Below are positions 20,420-34,872 of a stretch of 64,000 nt of DNA, piece after piece. Source of the DNA: Vreelandella sulfidaeris (lineage in GTDB: Bacteria; Pseudomonadota; Gammaproteobacteria; Pseudomonadales; Halomonadaceae); contig AP019514.1 in NCBI GenBank assembly GCA_007182875.1, positions 2,604,001 through 2,668,000 on the forward strand, written 5' to 3'. Every line of letters begins with the position of its first letter. Positions within the stretch are counted from its first letter, which is position 1. A model generated the notes under the pieces. The model was not told where the DNA came from. It saw nothing but the letters and a program-made list of their open reading frames with translations, and did no database searches. Made by a program: the position numbers and the translations under genes.

Positions 20420-21627
20420 CTAAAAGCTGTCGCCGGGAATCCTTACCGTTCCTTCCATCAACACCCGCGCACTGCGACTCATCACTGCCTGTTCGATATG
20501 CCAACGTCCTTCCACCTGATTCGCTTCAGCGCCTACACGCAGGCTACCAGAAGGGTGTCCAAAGGTGACCGCATTACGCTTAACACCCGATTTACCACCG
20601 TTCGCCGCCAAGTTCACCAACGTACCTTCGATCGCGGCGGCAGCTGCAATCGCAACGGCGGCCGTGCCCATCATGGCGTGGTGCAGTTTACCCATGGAAA
20701 GCGCCCGGACCAGCAGGTCAATATCGTCGGCGCTCACGACTTTACCGCTTGATGAAACGTAATCCGCCGGTGGTCCGACAATAGCCACTTTCGGTGTATG
20801 CTGGCGGTTGGCGGCTTCGCTGATATCGCTGATCAATCCCATACGCACAGCGCCGTGTGCACGAATGGTTTCAAACATCGCCAGCGCTTTACTATCGCTA
20901 TTGATCGCGTCCTGGAGTTCGGTGCCGGTATAGCCAAGATCAGCAGCGTTAATAAACACTGTTGGAATACCGGCATTGATCAGGGTGGCTTTCAGCGGCC
21001 CCATCCCCGGCACTTCCAAGTCGTCCACTAAGTTACCGGTGGGAAAAATCGCCCCCTCCCCGTCTGCGGGGTCCATAAAGGCTACCGGAATCTCAGCCGC
21101 GGGAAAGGTCACGCCATCGAGTTCGAAATCACCGGTTTCCTGCACCTCTCCATTTACAACAGGCACTTTAGCTACGATAGTTTTCTGAATATTCACCTGC
21201 CAAATTCTTACCTCGACGACCCCGTTTTGTGGCAGGCGTGCTGGATCAACCAGGCCGTTGGCAATCGCAAGGGGCCTACCGCCGCCGACAGGTTGCCGCA
21301 ATTGCCGCTCCAATCTATAAAGGGTTTGTCGATGGATACCTGACCGAACAGGTAATCCACATCATGCTCCGGCGACTCACTCTTAGACAAAATAACCGTC
21401 TTACTGGTGCTCGAAGTTGCCGCCCCCATACCATCTATTTGTTTTTCGTAGGGGTCGGGGCTACCAATGACTCGTAGCAATAGCTTATCCCGAGCGGAAC
21501 CGGGCTGCTGGGCCGCTTCGGGTAAATCGCTGAGTTTAAAGAAAACGCCCTTGCTGGTGCCGCCGCGCATATAGGTCGCGGGGATTTTTATTTGCGGCAC
21601 GTTGCTGGTTTGCGTTATATCGGTCAT
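20420..21627 (-). CDS. prpF: AcnD-accessory protein PrpF (frameshifted)
   Basis: About 402 aa of the DUF453/PrpF isomerase-like fold. ATYMRGGTSKGVFFKLSDLP at the N-terminus carries the conserved RGGTSKG, followed by GMGAATSSTSKTVI, DWSGNCGNLSAAVGP, then PVAFMDPADGEG and GKLHHAMMGTAAVA. One break near 21260. PrpF is thought to isomerise trans-aconitate-type products or support AcnD (family knowledge). Lies 29 bp downstream of acnD. Confidence 0.92.
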
Positions 21628-21656
21628 CTGTTTTTCACTCCGAGAGGCAACATCTA

Positions 21657-24262
21657 TTAAGCCGCCGTGGATTCAAGGAAGTCCTGGGCAAAGCGCTGCA
21701 GTACGCCACCCGCAGTGTAAATCGACACCTCCTCAGCGGTATCCAGACGGCACTTCACCACGACACGCTCACTTTCACCATTATGCCGATGAACCACGAG
21801 CGTGAGCATCGCACCTGGCGAAACAGCACCTTCCACATCAAACATTTCGGTGCCATCCAAGCCTAATGTTAGGCGAGTGGTGCCGGGTTCGAACTCCAGC
21901 GGCATCACACCCATACCAATCAGGTTAGTGCGGTGAATACGCTCAAAGCCCTCCGCGGCAATCGCTTCCACGCCCGCCAGCGCCACGCCTTTGGCCGCCC
22001 AGTCCCGCGAGGAACCCTGGCCATAATCTGCGCCCGCGATAATGATCAGCGGCTGCTTACGAGCCATGTAGGTTTCGATAGCCTCCCACATGCGGGTAAC
22101 TTCACCTTCGGGCTCTATTCGCGCCAACGAACCCTGTTTTACGCTGCCATCGGCATCACGCACCATCTCATTAAATAACTTGGGGTTGGCAAACGTGGCG
22201 CGCTGAGCGGTAAGGTGATCGCCACGGTGGGTCGCGTAGGAATTAAAGTCTTCCTCCGGCACCCCCATTTTGGCCAGATACTCACCTGATGCGCTATTAA
22301 GCTGAATAGCGTTGGAGGGCGAGAGGTGATCGGTGGTGATATTATCCGGTAGAATCGCTAGCGGGCGCATACCTTTCAGGGTACGTTCTTTGGCCATATT
22401 GCCTTCCCAATAGGGCGGGCGACGAATATAGGTGCTCTGAGGCCGCCAGTCATACAGTGGGCTCACTTGGGCACGGGCGCTTTTGTCCAAGTCAAACATA
22501 GGAATATAGGTCTGCCGGAACTGCTCCGGCTTTACCGATGCTTTCACAATCGCATCGATCTCTTCATCGGCTGGCCAGATATCCTTTAAGGTAACGGGGT
22601 TGCCTGCCTGATCCACACCCAGGGCGTCCTTTTCGATATCAAAACGAATCGTGCCTGCAATCGCGTAAGCGACTACTAGCGGCGGTGAGGCCAAAAGGCC
22701 TGCTGAGCATGAGGATGAATCCGCCCATCGAAGTTACGATTACCGGAAAGTACGGCGGTTGCGTAGAGATCGCGCTCGATAATCTCCTGCTGAATTTTGG
22801 GATCCAGCGCCCCGGACATGCCGTTACAGGTGGTGCAGGCGTAAGCCACGACTCCGAAGCCAAGGTTTTCAAGCTCGCTCATCAATCCGGCTTCTTCCAG
22901 GTACATCTTGACGGTTTTCGAGCCGGGCGCCAGCGACGACTTCACCCAGGGTTTACGCAGCAAACCTAGCCGGTTGGCATTACGTGCAATCAGTCCGGCG
23001 GCGACCATATTGCGCGGGTTGGACGTGTTGGTACAACTTGTAATAGCGGCAATAATGACGGCACCGTCAGGCATCTTGCCCGCTCTTCTTCGCGTGCTGC
23101 TTCGAGGCCCACTGCAATGCCGCGCTGAGCAAGCTCTGAAGTAGGCAGATGGGCGTGGGGGTTCGAGGGCCCGGCCAAGGTGCGGTGTACCGATGAGAGG
23201 TCAAAGGTCAGCACACGTTCGTACTCAACCTCGGTCAAACTGTCCGCCCACAGGCCGAGTGTGTTTGGCATAGGTTTCCACCAGCGCGACCTGCTCATCT
23301 TCACGGCCGGTAAGCTTCAAGTAGTCGATAGTTTGGCCATCGATGTAGAACATCGCTGCGGTCGCGCCGTACTCGGGCGTCATGTTGGAGATAGTGGCAC
23401 GATCACCGACGGTCAGTGCATTGGCTCCTTCGCCAAAAAACTCAAGGTAAGCACCCACTACCCGCTCTTTGCGCAGGAACTCGGTAATCGCCAGCACCAT
23501 GTCGGTGCCGGTAATCCCCGGCTGCAGCTTACCGGTCAGCTCCACGCCGACGATATCCGGCAGGCGCATCATGGAGGCGCGTCCCAACATTACACTTTCG
23601 GCCTCGAGACCACCGACACCTACGGAAATCACGCCGAGGGCATCCACCATAGGTGTATGGCTATCGGTGCCCACACAGGTATCCGGGTAGGCAATACCGT
23701 CGCGGTTCTGTACCACTGGCGACATCTTCTCCAGATTGATCTGGTGCATAATGCCGTTGCCGGGCGGAATCACATCGACGTTCTCGAATGCCGTCTTGGT
23801 CCAGTTGATAAAGTGGAAACGGTCATCGTTGCGGCGGTCTTCAATGGCACGATTTTTCTCGAAGGCGCCCTCTTCGGAGCCTGCATGTTCCACCGCCAGT
23901 GAGTGATCGACAATCAGCTGGGTCGGCACCACCGGGTTGACCTTGGCGGGGTCACCGCCCTTTTCGGCGATGGCGTCGCGCAAACCAGCCAGGTCGACCA
24001 GCGCGGTCTGGCCGAGGATATCGTGACAGACGACGCGCGCCGGGTACCAAGGGAAGTCAAGGTCGCTCTTGCGCTCGATCAGCTGTTTTAGCGCATCGGT
24101 GAGAAGCTCGGGATCGCAGCGGCGCACAAGCTGTTCCGCCAGCACACGAGAAGTATAGGGCAGCTGCGCATAGGCACCGGGCTGGATATCTTCCACCGCC
24201 TCGCGCGCATCAAAAAACTCAAGCGCTGTGCCAGGCAGCGGTTTACGGTATTGGGTATTCAT
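21657..24262 (-). CDS. acnD: Fe/S-dependent 2-methylisocitrate dehydratase AcnD (frameshifted)
   Basis: Aconitase-family enzyme of the methylcitrate cycle, ~868 aa. MNTQYRKPLPGTALEFFD, PTQLIVDHSLAVEHAG, GIMHQINLEKMSPVV, CVGTDSHTPMVDALGV with the first cluster Cys, AAITSCTNTSNPRNMVAAG with two cluster cysteines, and ADYGQGSSRDWAAKGVALAG in the swivel domain. The MxxQYRKPLPG start and the prp context separate it from AcnA. Breaks near 23240, 23070 and 22690. Start at 24262 from the family N-terminus. Confidence 0.94.
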
Positions 24263-24331
24263 AGCAGGCAGACTCACAAGAAGGAGGAGCGGAAAAAGCC
24301 CGGCGTCCAAGTCACCGGGCAGCAAGGCGGT

Positions 24332-25460
24332 TCAGTCTCGCGCTTCTATCGGCACCCACTCGCTCTTCTCGGGGCCGGTGTAATCGGCACTAGGACGAAT
24401 AATGCGGTTGTTGGCACGCTGTTCGAATACGTGGGCCGCCCAGCCAGTCAGCCGCGACATAACAAAAATCGGTGTAAACAGCTTGGTGGGTATATCCATG
24501 AAGTGGTATGCACTGGCATGGAAAAAGTCTGCGTTGCAGAACAAGTTTTTTCTCACGCCACATGACCGCTTCGACTCGCTCAGAAACCGGATAAAGCACT
24601 TTGTCGCCGACATCGTCTGAGAGCTTCTTGGACCAGTGCTTGATGATCTCGTTGCGTGGGTCGGATTCGCGATAAATCGCGTGACCGAAGCCCATGATCT
24701 TGTCCTTGCGCTCCAGCATGCCCATGATCTTGCTTTCCGCTTCTTCCGGCGACTGCCAATCTTCGATCATCGCCATGGCTGCTTCGTTAGCGCCGCCATG
24801 CAGTGGACCGCGCAGGGAACCGATCGCCCCGGTCACGCAGGAGTGCATATCGGAAAGCGTCGAGGCACACACCCTAGCAGTAAAGGTAGAGGCGTTGAAC
24901 TCGTGTTCGGCGTAAAGAATCAGCGAGACGTTCATTACCCGCGCATGCAGTTCAGAGGCAGGTTCGCCGCGCAACATATTGAGGAAATGGCCGCCGACTG
25001 AATCATCATTCGTTTCGGTATCAATGCGTACGCCGTCGTGCGAGAAGCGATACCAGTAGCAGATAATCGAGGGCAGCACCGCTAGCAACCGGTCGGCGAC
25101 GTCTTGCTGCTGATCAAAGTTTTCCTCGGTCTCAAGATTACCCAGCATCGAAGTGCCGGTGCGCATCACATCCATCGGGTGCGCATCTTTAGGAATTTGC
25201 TCAAGCACTGTTTTCAGCGCATCGGGCAGCCCACGCAGGCTTTTCAGCTTGCTTATGTAGTGGTCCAACTCATCCTGGTTGGGCAACTTGCCCTTTAACA
25301 GCAGGTAAGCGACTTCCTCGAATTTAGCTTTTTCGGCGAGCTCTTTGATATCGAATCCACGGTAGGTCAGGCCTGAGCCGGTTTTGCCTACCGTACACAG
25401 CGCGGTGGAACCGGCGCTCTGACCACGCAGTCCTGCACCTGTCACGGGTTTATCAGCCAT
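24332..25460 (-). CDS. prpC: 2-methylcitrate synthase (frameshifted)
   Basis: Condenses propionyl-CoA with oxaloacetate, ~375 aa. Citrate synthase fold with LTYRGFDIKELAE, AYLLLKGKLPNQDEL, catalytic His blocks GSLRGPLHGGANEAAM and IMGFGHAIYRESDPR, and catalytic Asp in FYHASAYHFMDIPTKLF-type sequence at the C-terminus, which is in another frame after one indel in the T run near 24548. Ends PEKSEWVPIEARD. The LLLKGKLP and ESDPR patterns fit PrpC rather than GltA. Confidence 0.94.
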
Positions 25461-25536
25461 GGTGTGTCTCCTATTACTGCTTTTATTTTTAAATTGTGTT
25501 TTTCAAATATGATCGAACGTTAACTGGCGTTTGGCT

Positions 25537-26424
25537 TTACTGGTCGTCGCCCTGTTCGGCAAACAGTGCGTCGAGCTTTTGTTCAAAGTCGTGGTAGTTC
25601 AAAAATCGTAGAGCTCGTCGCGAGTCTGCATCAGTGGCACGACGTCTTTTGATGGCCGTTGTCGAGGATGCTTTGATAGACCTGAAGCGCCGCTGCGTTC
25701 ATGGCTCGGAACGCAGAGAGCGGGTAAAGCACCATGCGACAGCCAACGTCGCCCAACTCAGATTGGGTAAACAGTGGCGTAGCGCCGAACTCGGTGATAT
25801 TGGCCAAAATCGGCGCATTGACCCGTTCACAGAAAGCTTTGTAATCATCCAGCGTGTGGACCGCTTCGGCAAAATAGCATCAGCACCCGCCTCTACGCAG
25901 GCGTTGGCGCGTTCAATGGCCGCATCAAGCCCCCTCTTTTGGAAAGCGTCAGTGCGGGCAATTAAATAGAAATCGGGGTCGATCTTGGCATCTGCTGCCG
26001 CTTTAATGCGATCCACCATTTCTTGCTGGGTAACAATCGCCTTGTTGGGACGATGGCCACAACGCTTTTGGGCGACTTGATCTTCCATATGCACCGCCGC
26101 CACGCCGGCACGCTGCATCTCTTTAACGGTGCGGGCGATATTAAAGGCGCCGCCCCAGCCGGTATCGATATCCACCAGCAGCGGCAGCTCGGTGGCACCG
26201 CAGATACGGTGGGCATCTTCGACGACGTCATTCATGGTCGTCATGCCCAGATCCGGCAAGCCGAAGGAAGCGTTGGCAACACCGCCGCCGGAAAGATAAA
26301 TTGCCTGGTGGCCCACTTTTTCGGCCATCAGCGCAGTGTACGCATTTATAGTGCCTAAGATCGGCAGTGGCCGGTTCGCCTCTAGCGCAGCCCGAAAACG
26401 CGCACCGGGAGTCATCTGGGACAT
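25537..26424 (-). CDS. prpB: 2-methylisocitrate lyase (frameshifted)
   Basis: Splits 2-methylisocitrate into pyruvate and succinate, ~296 aa. ICL/PEPM-fold motifs: [57 protein letters not shown] (catalytic KRCGH), [20 protein letters not shown]. Two compensating breaks near 25875 and 25640 leave the C-terminal [11 protein letters not shown] and [14 protein letters not shown] in other frames. First enzyme gene behind the GntR regulator, 35 bp away. Confidence 0.94.
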
Positions 26425-26459
26425 GAGGAGTTACTCCTGTTGTTAATTTTAGTTATGTT

Positions 26460-27224
26460 TTAACTTTCTGATGTTAAAGCTGTCTGTGCGAGGGTCGCCG
26501 CATAGCGGTCCGCCACATTGGCACGTGAGGCGCTAACATGGCGTCGCATCAATAGCTCGGCTAACTCTGCGTCTCCCGCTTCGATGGCATCCACAATACG
26601 GTGGTGTTCCACAAAAGCACGGTCGTGTGCCGCTGGCACTAAACTGGGTGCGATAAAGACGCACAAGGTAGTAAAGATCGTCGCATAGCAGGTTCATCAA
26701 CATCTTGTTATGACTGCCCTGAACGATGCAGTAATGAAAATCGAGATCACCTTCACGCTGGTAGTAGGCTTCGCCACGCTTCAGGTCCGCTTGGCCTTCA
26801 TGCAGTGCCAATACATCACGCAACCCTTGAATTTCATTGGGCGACATGTGCTCTGCAGCCAGCCGGGCAGCCATGCTCTCTAAGGCTTCACGCAGGTCAA
26901 AGAGCTCTAAAAGCTCTTTCATGGAAAGCTGAACCACCCTCGCGCCCACATGAGGAACGCGTTCAATTAATCGGTGCGCTTCAAGGCGTCGCATCGCTTC
27001 GCGCAGCGGCCCTCGTGAAATACCGTAGGTTTTAGATAGTCCGGGCTCGGTAATTTTACTGCCGGGAGCGAGTTCGCCGCGCACGATGGCATCCTGCAAC
27101 TGATGAAATACCCGCTCTGCGAGCGTGCGTACTTCGGGCACAGCTGTCTCAGGGTAGCCTCACCCCCTCTGTTTCCAGATAAAACATTGGCGGCTGTTAG
27201 CGAGTTAGAAGCAAGTGTTGCCAT
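26460..27224 (-). CDS. GntR/FCD-family regulator of the propionate operon (frameshifted)
   Basis: About 250 aa. Winged-helix domain AERVFHQLQDAIVRGELAPG and KTYGISRGPLREAMRRLEAHRL, then an all-helical FCD ligand domain with the metal-binding style LFDLREALESMAARLAAE, DLDFHYCIVQGSHN and EHHRIVDAIEAGDAELAELLMRRHV. One break near 26655. The start is uncertain: an ATG at 27224 needs one more indel near 27155, while a GTG at 27141 is in frame but lacks a ribosome site. Upstream palindrome TTGTCGACAA fits a GntR operator. Position suggests control of prpBC-acnD-prpFD, probably by a cycle intermediate. Confidence 0.85.
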
Positions 27225-27228
27225 GATT

Positions 27229-27242
27229 AATTGTCGACAATT
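27229..27242. promoter_or_regulatory. GntR-type operator palindrome
   Basis: AATTGTCGACAATT, a perfect 14-bp palindrome just upstream of the possible ATG at 27224. The TTGT-N2-ACAA core is typical of FadR/FCD-subfamily operators, so autoregulation is likely. A weaker related site (CTGTCAACAATTAG) lies at 27346-27359. Confidence 0.65.
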
Positions 27243-27478
27243 GGAAAGTAAGCAAACTCTAGCGCGTGCCAATTGAGCCGTCAACTAACCTCGTTTACCG
27301 ATTTTATACGCCTTTCGTTGTACTCGCAGGCGAAATCCGCCTTAGCCTGTCAACAATTAGCCCTTAATGGTAGGTAGTCCTCTAGCGGTACGTGAGAAAG
27401 GCGTCAAAGGTTAGCGCTGGTGTCATTGTCTACGCCCCTCTAAAATGGCTCGCCCTTACCTGGCCAGGCATTTGCTTA

Positions 27479-28828
27479 ATGAACAAGGCGTTGACGATAA
27501 CTCCCTTGCCCTACTCACCCGACCCCCTGGGAGTATTCGCTTGCCTGCGCGCCAGACCCGGCGCGGTATTGCTTGACAGTGGCCGCCCGGTTGCTACCGG
27601 CCGCTTTGACATCATCAGTAGCGACCCCATTGCCATGTTGGAAGTGTTCAGTGATGGCAATGCCCAGCTCTTGTCGGACCAGCTCAGCCCCCGCTGTCTT
27701 TATCCAACGATGCATTTGCGCTTCAGCAATGGTTACTGGACCAGCTTGATATCCCAAACGAACCCAGTGAACTGCCCTTTCTAGGCGGACTAATTGGTTA
27801 TTGGGGCTATGATTTAGGCCGCGAATCACAAGCTATCTCCAGCCTTCAAGCGAGAGCCGTTTTATTACCTCACGCACGGCTAGGGCTTTATGACTGGTGT
27901 ATTTCCCTTGATCACGTGACCCAGCAGGCATGGTTAATCGCCACACCGGAACGCCGTGAGCAGGTAGAGGACTGGCTGACCCAGGCGCCAGTAGAAACTA
28001 GCTCTTTTACTTTAAATAGCGCCTTCAAAGCCGAGCTTAGCCATGCCCAATACATCAACCGCTTTAACGTTGTGCAATGTTACATTCGGGAAGGCGACTG
28101 CTATCAGATCAATTTGGCTCAGCGCTTCTATGCCGACTATCAGGGGGGATGAATGGCAGGCGTATTTAAGGTTACGTCAAGCAACCCCCACGCCCTTTTC
28201 AGGTTTTATGGCCTGGGATGACAAGGCCGTTCTCTCTCTCGCCAGAACGCTTTATTCAATGCCGCAACGGCGAGGTTGAAACACGGCCCATCAGGGCACT
28301 CGCCCCGCGGGGCGACACTTGAAGAAGACCAGGCGCTAGCGGAGCAGTTATTGAACAGCCGAAAGATCGCGCTGAGAATGTGATGATCGTTGATTTACTA
28401 CGCAACGATCTTGGGCGAGTGTGCCAGCCTGGCTCCATTACCGTGCCGCAACTGTGCCGATTAGAAAGCTATCCGAACGTGCATCACCTGGTTAGCGTGG
28501 TAAAGGGATACTCGCCGACAGCTATACGCCACTGGCACTTCTCAAGGCGGCATTTCCCGGCGGCTCAATTACTGGCGCACCCAAAATTCGCGCCATGCAG
28601 ATTATTGATGAATTAGAACCCTGCCAGCGCAGTGTCTATTGCGGCAGCCTGGGCTATGTCGATGTACGCGGCAGCATGGATACGTCAATTGCTATTCGCA
28701 CCATGGTTGCCGAAGCGGGAAGATTGCATGTGTGGGGCGGCGGAGGCTTGGTGGCAGACTCTCAAGCGGACGAAGAGTACACCGAGACATTGGATAAAAT
28801 CCGCCATCTCATCAGCGCTTTGGAATAA
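27479..28828 (+). CDS. pabB: Aminodeoxychorismate synthase component I (frameshifted)
   Basis: Makes 4-amino-4-deoxychorismate for folate, ~450 aa, close to PabB length. N-terminal GRFDIISSDPIAML and GGLIGYWGYDLGRE, chorismate-binding core with REGDCYQINLAQRF, SGFMAWD, a MIVDLLRNDLGRVCQPGSI block, FPGGSITGAPKIRAMQIID and CQRSVYCGSLGYVD. At least five breaks (27715, 28148, 28245, 28345, 28530), among the worst in the window. PabB rather than TrpE because a clear trpE is at 58558-60043 and the QINLAQRF motif is PabB-like. Start at 27479 has no strong ribosome site. Confidence 0.85.
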
Positions 28829-28942
28829 GCGGCGTAAATTATAAGTCAAAAGGAATATAAAAGCCTAACCAAACGGTATTGGGGGAACATGGCTTGGGTT
28901 TGGTAGCCTAGGGCTGACTTTTACCTATTAATAGGAGGCGAC

Positions 28943-29564
28943 ATGTCCTCAGCGCTTGAAGCGATAAACCGCGACTTTGCTAATAATCCCCAAGGCCTAG
29001 TTGAATGGGCGCTGGCCCAGGGTTCACGCCCAATTTGTACTACTAACTTTCGCCCCTTTGAGGCGGTCATTCTCCACATGGTTAGCCAAGTGCGCCCGGA
29101 CATTCCCATTGTTTGGATGGACAGCGGTTACAACACCGAGGCAACCTATCAGTTCGCCGACGAGGTGATACAACAGCTGAATCTGAATATCGTGAGCTTT
29201 GTGCCCCGGCGCACCCGCGCCCACCGCGAGGCGCTGGATGGCCCCATGCCTGGGATAGACGACCCACGCCATGCGGCCTTTACGCAGGAGGTTAAGCTTG
29301 AACCCTTCGAGCGTGCATTGCGTGAAATGCAGCCCGATGTCTGGTTCACCGCGCTACGCGCCGAAGACACGCCGGAGCGCGCCAAAATGCAGCCGGTTAG
29401 CCGCAACACCGACGGGCTTCTAAAAGTAGCGCCACTTCTGCAGTGGAGCGCTAAGGAGATGTACCAGTATTTACAAGCGCATAACCTGCCTAACAATTTC
29501 GACTATTTTGACCCCACCAAGGGTAGAAGAAAAGCGCGAATGCGGTCTGCATTTACAACACTAA
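28943..29564 (+). CDS. cysH: Phosphoadenylyl-sulfate (PAPS/APS) reductase (frameshifted at 3' end)
   Basis: Reduces activated sulfate to sulfite, ~207 aa. PP-loop region TTNFRPFEAVILHMVS, VWMDSGYNTEATYQFAD, the VWFTALRAEDTPERAKMQ block, and, after an extra base in GGG at 29520, the catalytic tail VEEKRECGLHLQH with the redox Cys. It has only the ECGLH cysteine and no CC..CxxC pairs, so it looks like the PAPS-type enzyme without the APS-reductase cluster. AGGAGG ribosome site at 28934. Convergent with cysB, stops 3 bp apart. Confidence 0.93.
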
Positions 29565-29567
29565 CGA

Positions 29568-30924
<1,357 letters not shown>

Positions 30925-31248
30925 ATGGCTAATAATGTTGATGTCACCAACGCCAATTTTGAGCAAGAAGTCCTCAACGCTGAACAGCCTGTGCTAATGA
31001 AATTCTGGGCGCCTTGGTGTGGCCCGTGCAAAGTCATGGCCCCGGTCGTTGATGAAGTGGCTGCTGAACGCCAGGACAACCTGAAAGTGGTTAGCGTCAA
31101 CGTAGATGACGCACCTGAAATTGCTGCCGAACAAGGGGTACGCGGCGTCCCGACTGTAATGCTGTTCAAATCCGGCACCAAAGTCGCTTCATTGGTTGGT
31201 GCACAATCTAAATCTCAACTGACGCAGTTCATCGAACAAAACGCTTGA
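30925..31248 (+). CDS. trxA: Thioredoxin 1
   Basis: Intact 107 aa. FWAPWCGPCKVMAPV carries the CGPC redox site near residue 33; the cis-Pro is in GVRGVPTVMLF. Cytoplasmic disulfide reductase; electron donor for CysH-type PAPS reductases, which makes the nearby cysH a functional partner. GGAGAAG ribosome site. Confidence 0.96.
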   Translation: MANNVDVTNANFEQEVLNAEQPVLMKFWAPWCGPCKVMAPVVDEVAAERQDNLKVVSVNVDDAPEIAAEQGVRGVPTVMLFKSGTKVASLVGAQSKSQLTQFIEQNA

Positions 31249-31268
31249 TGAATGCAGCTAACCTACAA

Positions 31269-31300
31269 AAGCCGCCGACTCTGTCGGCGGTAATATTTTC
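31269..31300. terminator. Bidirectional hairpin between trxA and the AI-2E transporter gene
   Basis: Stem CCGCCGA/TCGGCGG with 5-nt loop, 21 bp after the trxA stop. T-rich on the plus side (TAATATTTTC) and CTTTTGT on the minus side, so it may serve both convergent genes. Confidence 0.7.
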
Positions 31301-31319
31301 ACTACTTCCTATCTTAACT

Positions 31320-32415
31320 TCAGCGCTTCCACGGCGGCAGTTTTGGATCGCTCGCCGGGCTCCTTTTAAGCGTTGCCTTCCAGGCCCCAACAACCGAGCA
31401 ATCCAACGCGTCTGCGGGTGGCTATCCAGAGCAATCTTCAGCGTCATCGTGAGCACCACTGAAAGCAGCATCCCCGCCGCACCAAAGATCCATCCCCACA
31501 CTACCAGTGATAGAAACGCCACAAACGTCGAGAGCCCGAGCGCTTGCCCCATGACTCTTGGCTCAATCAGATTGCCAAGTACAAAGTTGATCACTAGATA
31601 AGCAGAAGCCAGTAGCAGCGCCTGAAAAGGGCCGCCATCTTGTGCAATCAGCAGTAACAACACGGGGGTATCGCGGCTAACGCTGAACCAATATTGGGAA
31701 TAAAATTGAGTGCAAAGGCTAATACGCCCCACAGCAAAGGAAACTCCACGCCTACGATCATGCAAGAGAGCCAAACGAGCGCCCCTGTTGCCAGACTGAT
31801 CATGGTTTTAACGGCCAAATAGCGCTTCAATGTTAAACTAAATTCACTGAATCGCTTTAAGCTAGGTGCGGGGTTTTCAAGTGCACGAGAGATTTTTTTC
31901 GCGCACGTTAAGCGTCTCGAACAGCATGAAGATAACCAGCAGGCCGACAATAATGCTCTGCATGAAGAAGTTACCAAGCTGGCCCAATAGCGCTGGCATC
32001 CACGAGCCTTCATCCTCGCCTTCAAATAGTGAATTGATCTGGTCAGGATTTATCGCCAATCCGCGTGAAGACAGCGCATTAAGCAAGTCCCAATATTGCT
32101 CATAAAGCCGCGACTCGATTTCCGGCAACGCCGTCAAAAAGTACTAAAACTATTAACTACCAGTAGGCCAATAAGCGATATAAACGCCAGTAATACCATC
32201 AACGTCAGAAATGCCGACACCCGCATGCTCAAGCCGCAGCGATGCAACCACTGCACGGGTGAGGTGCACACGACCGCAATAAATATTGCCAGCAGCAACG
32301 GCACTAGCAAGTCAGCGCCGACTTTCATTCCAGCAATAATCACCACCAGCGCGGCGAGTGCCAAGGTGGCATTGAGTGGAATACTGCGGTAATCCTCGTC
32401 CGACAATTTCGACAT
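31320..32415 (-). CDS. AI-2E family transporter / PerM-like membrane protein (frameshifted)
   Basis: About 360 aa, 7-8 hydrophobic segments. N-terminal LALAALVVIIAGMKVGADLL and LVPLLLAIFIAVV, central amphipathic stretch SLFEGEDEGSWMPALLGQL, and conserved C-terminal blocks LWGVLAFALNFIPNIGS, YLVINFVLGNLIEPRVMGQ and SLVVWGWIFGAAGMLLSVVL, which are diagnostic of the UPF0118/AI-2E exporter family. Breaks near 32136, 31890 and 31690. The 3' end is uncertain: one frame stops at 31320, the uncorrected one at 31229, beyond the shared terminator. Substrate unknown. Confidence 0.87.
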
Positions 32416-32605
32416 AATCCTTCCCTAGCGTGTTATCCATCTATAATGGCTGCATTCGTCATATTGCACAAACCGTGCAAACAATAAGCAACTGTTTTAG
32501 GTCTACTCTTTAGTGCTGAACTTTATTTTCCTCTACGCTTCCAAACAAAGTCTTCTTATTCATCTACATGGCGGCGCTTAGCCTCCATTATCAAGGAAGT
32601 AACTT

Positions 32606-34732
<2,127 letters not shown>

Positions 34733-34872
34733 CTATTGTAGGCAAAAAGCGCGTGTGGGGGCTATGGGTGGCCTCAGGGTCTAAGCAATGGCTTACACGG
34801 TTCAAGCATTTAGCTATAGAAAAAGGGGACACTTTAAGGCTAAGGTGACTAAATAATTAATCATGTTGAGCC

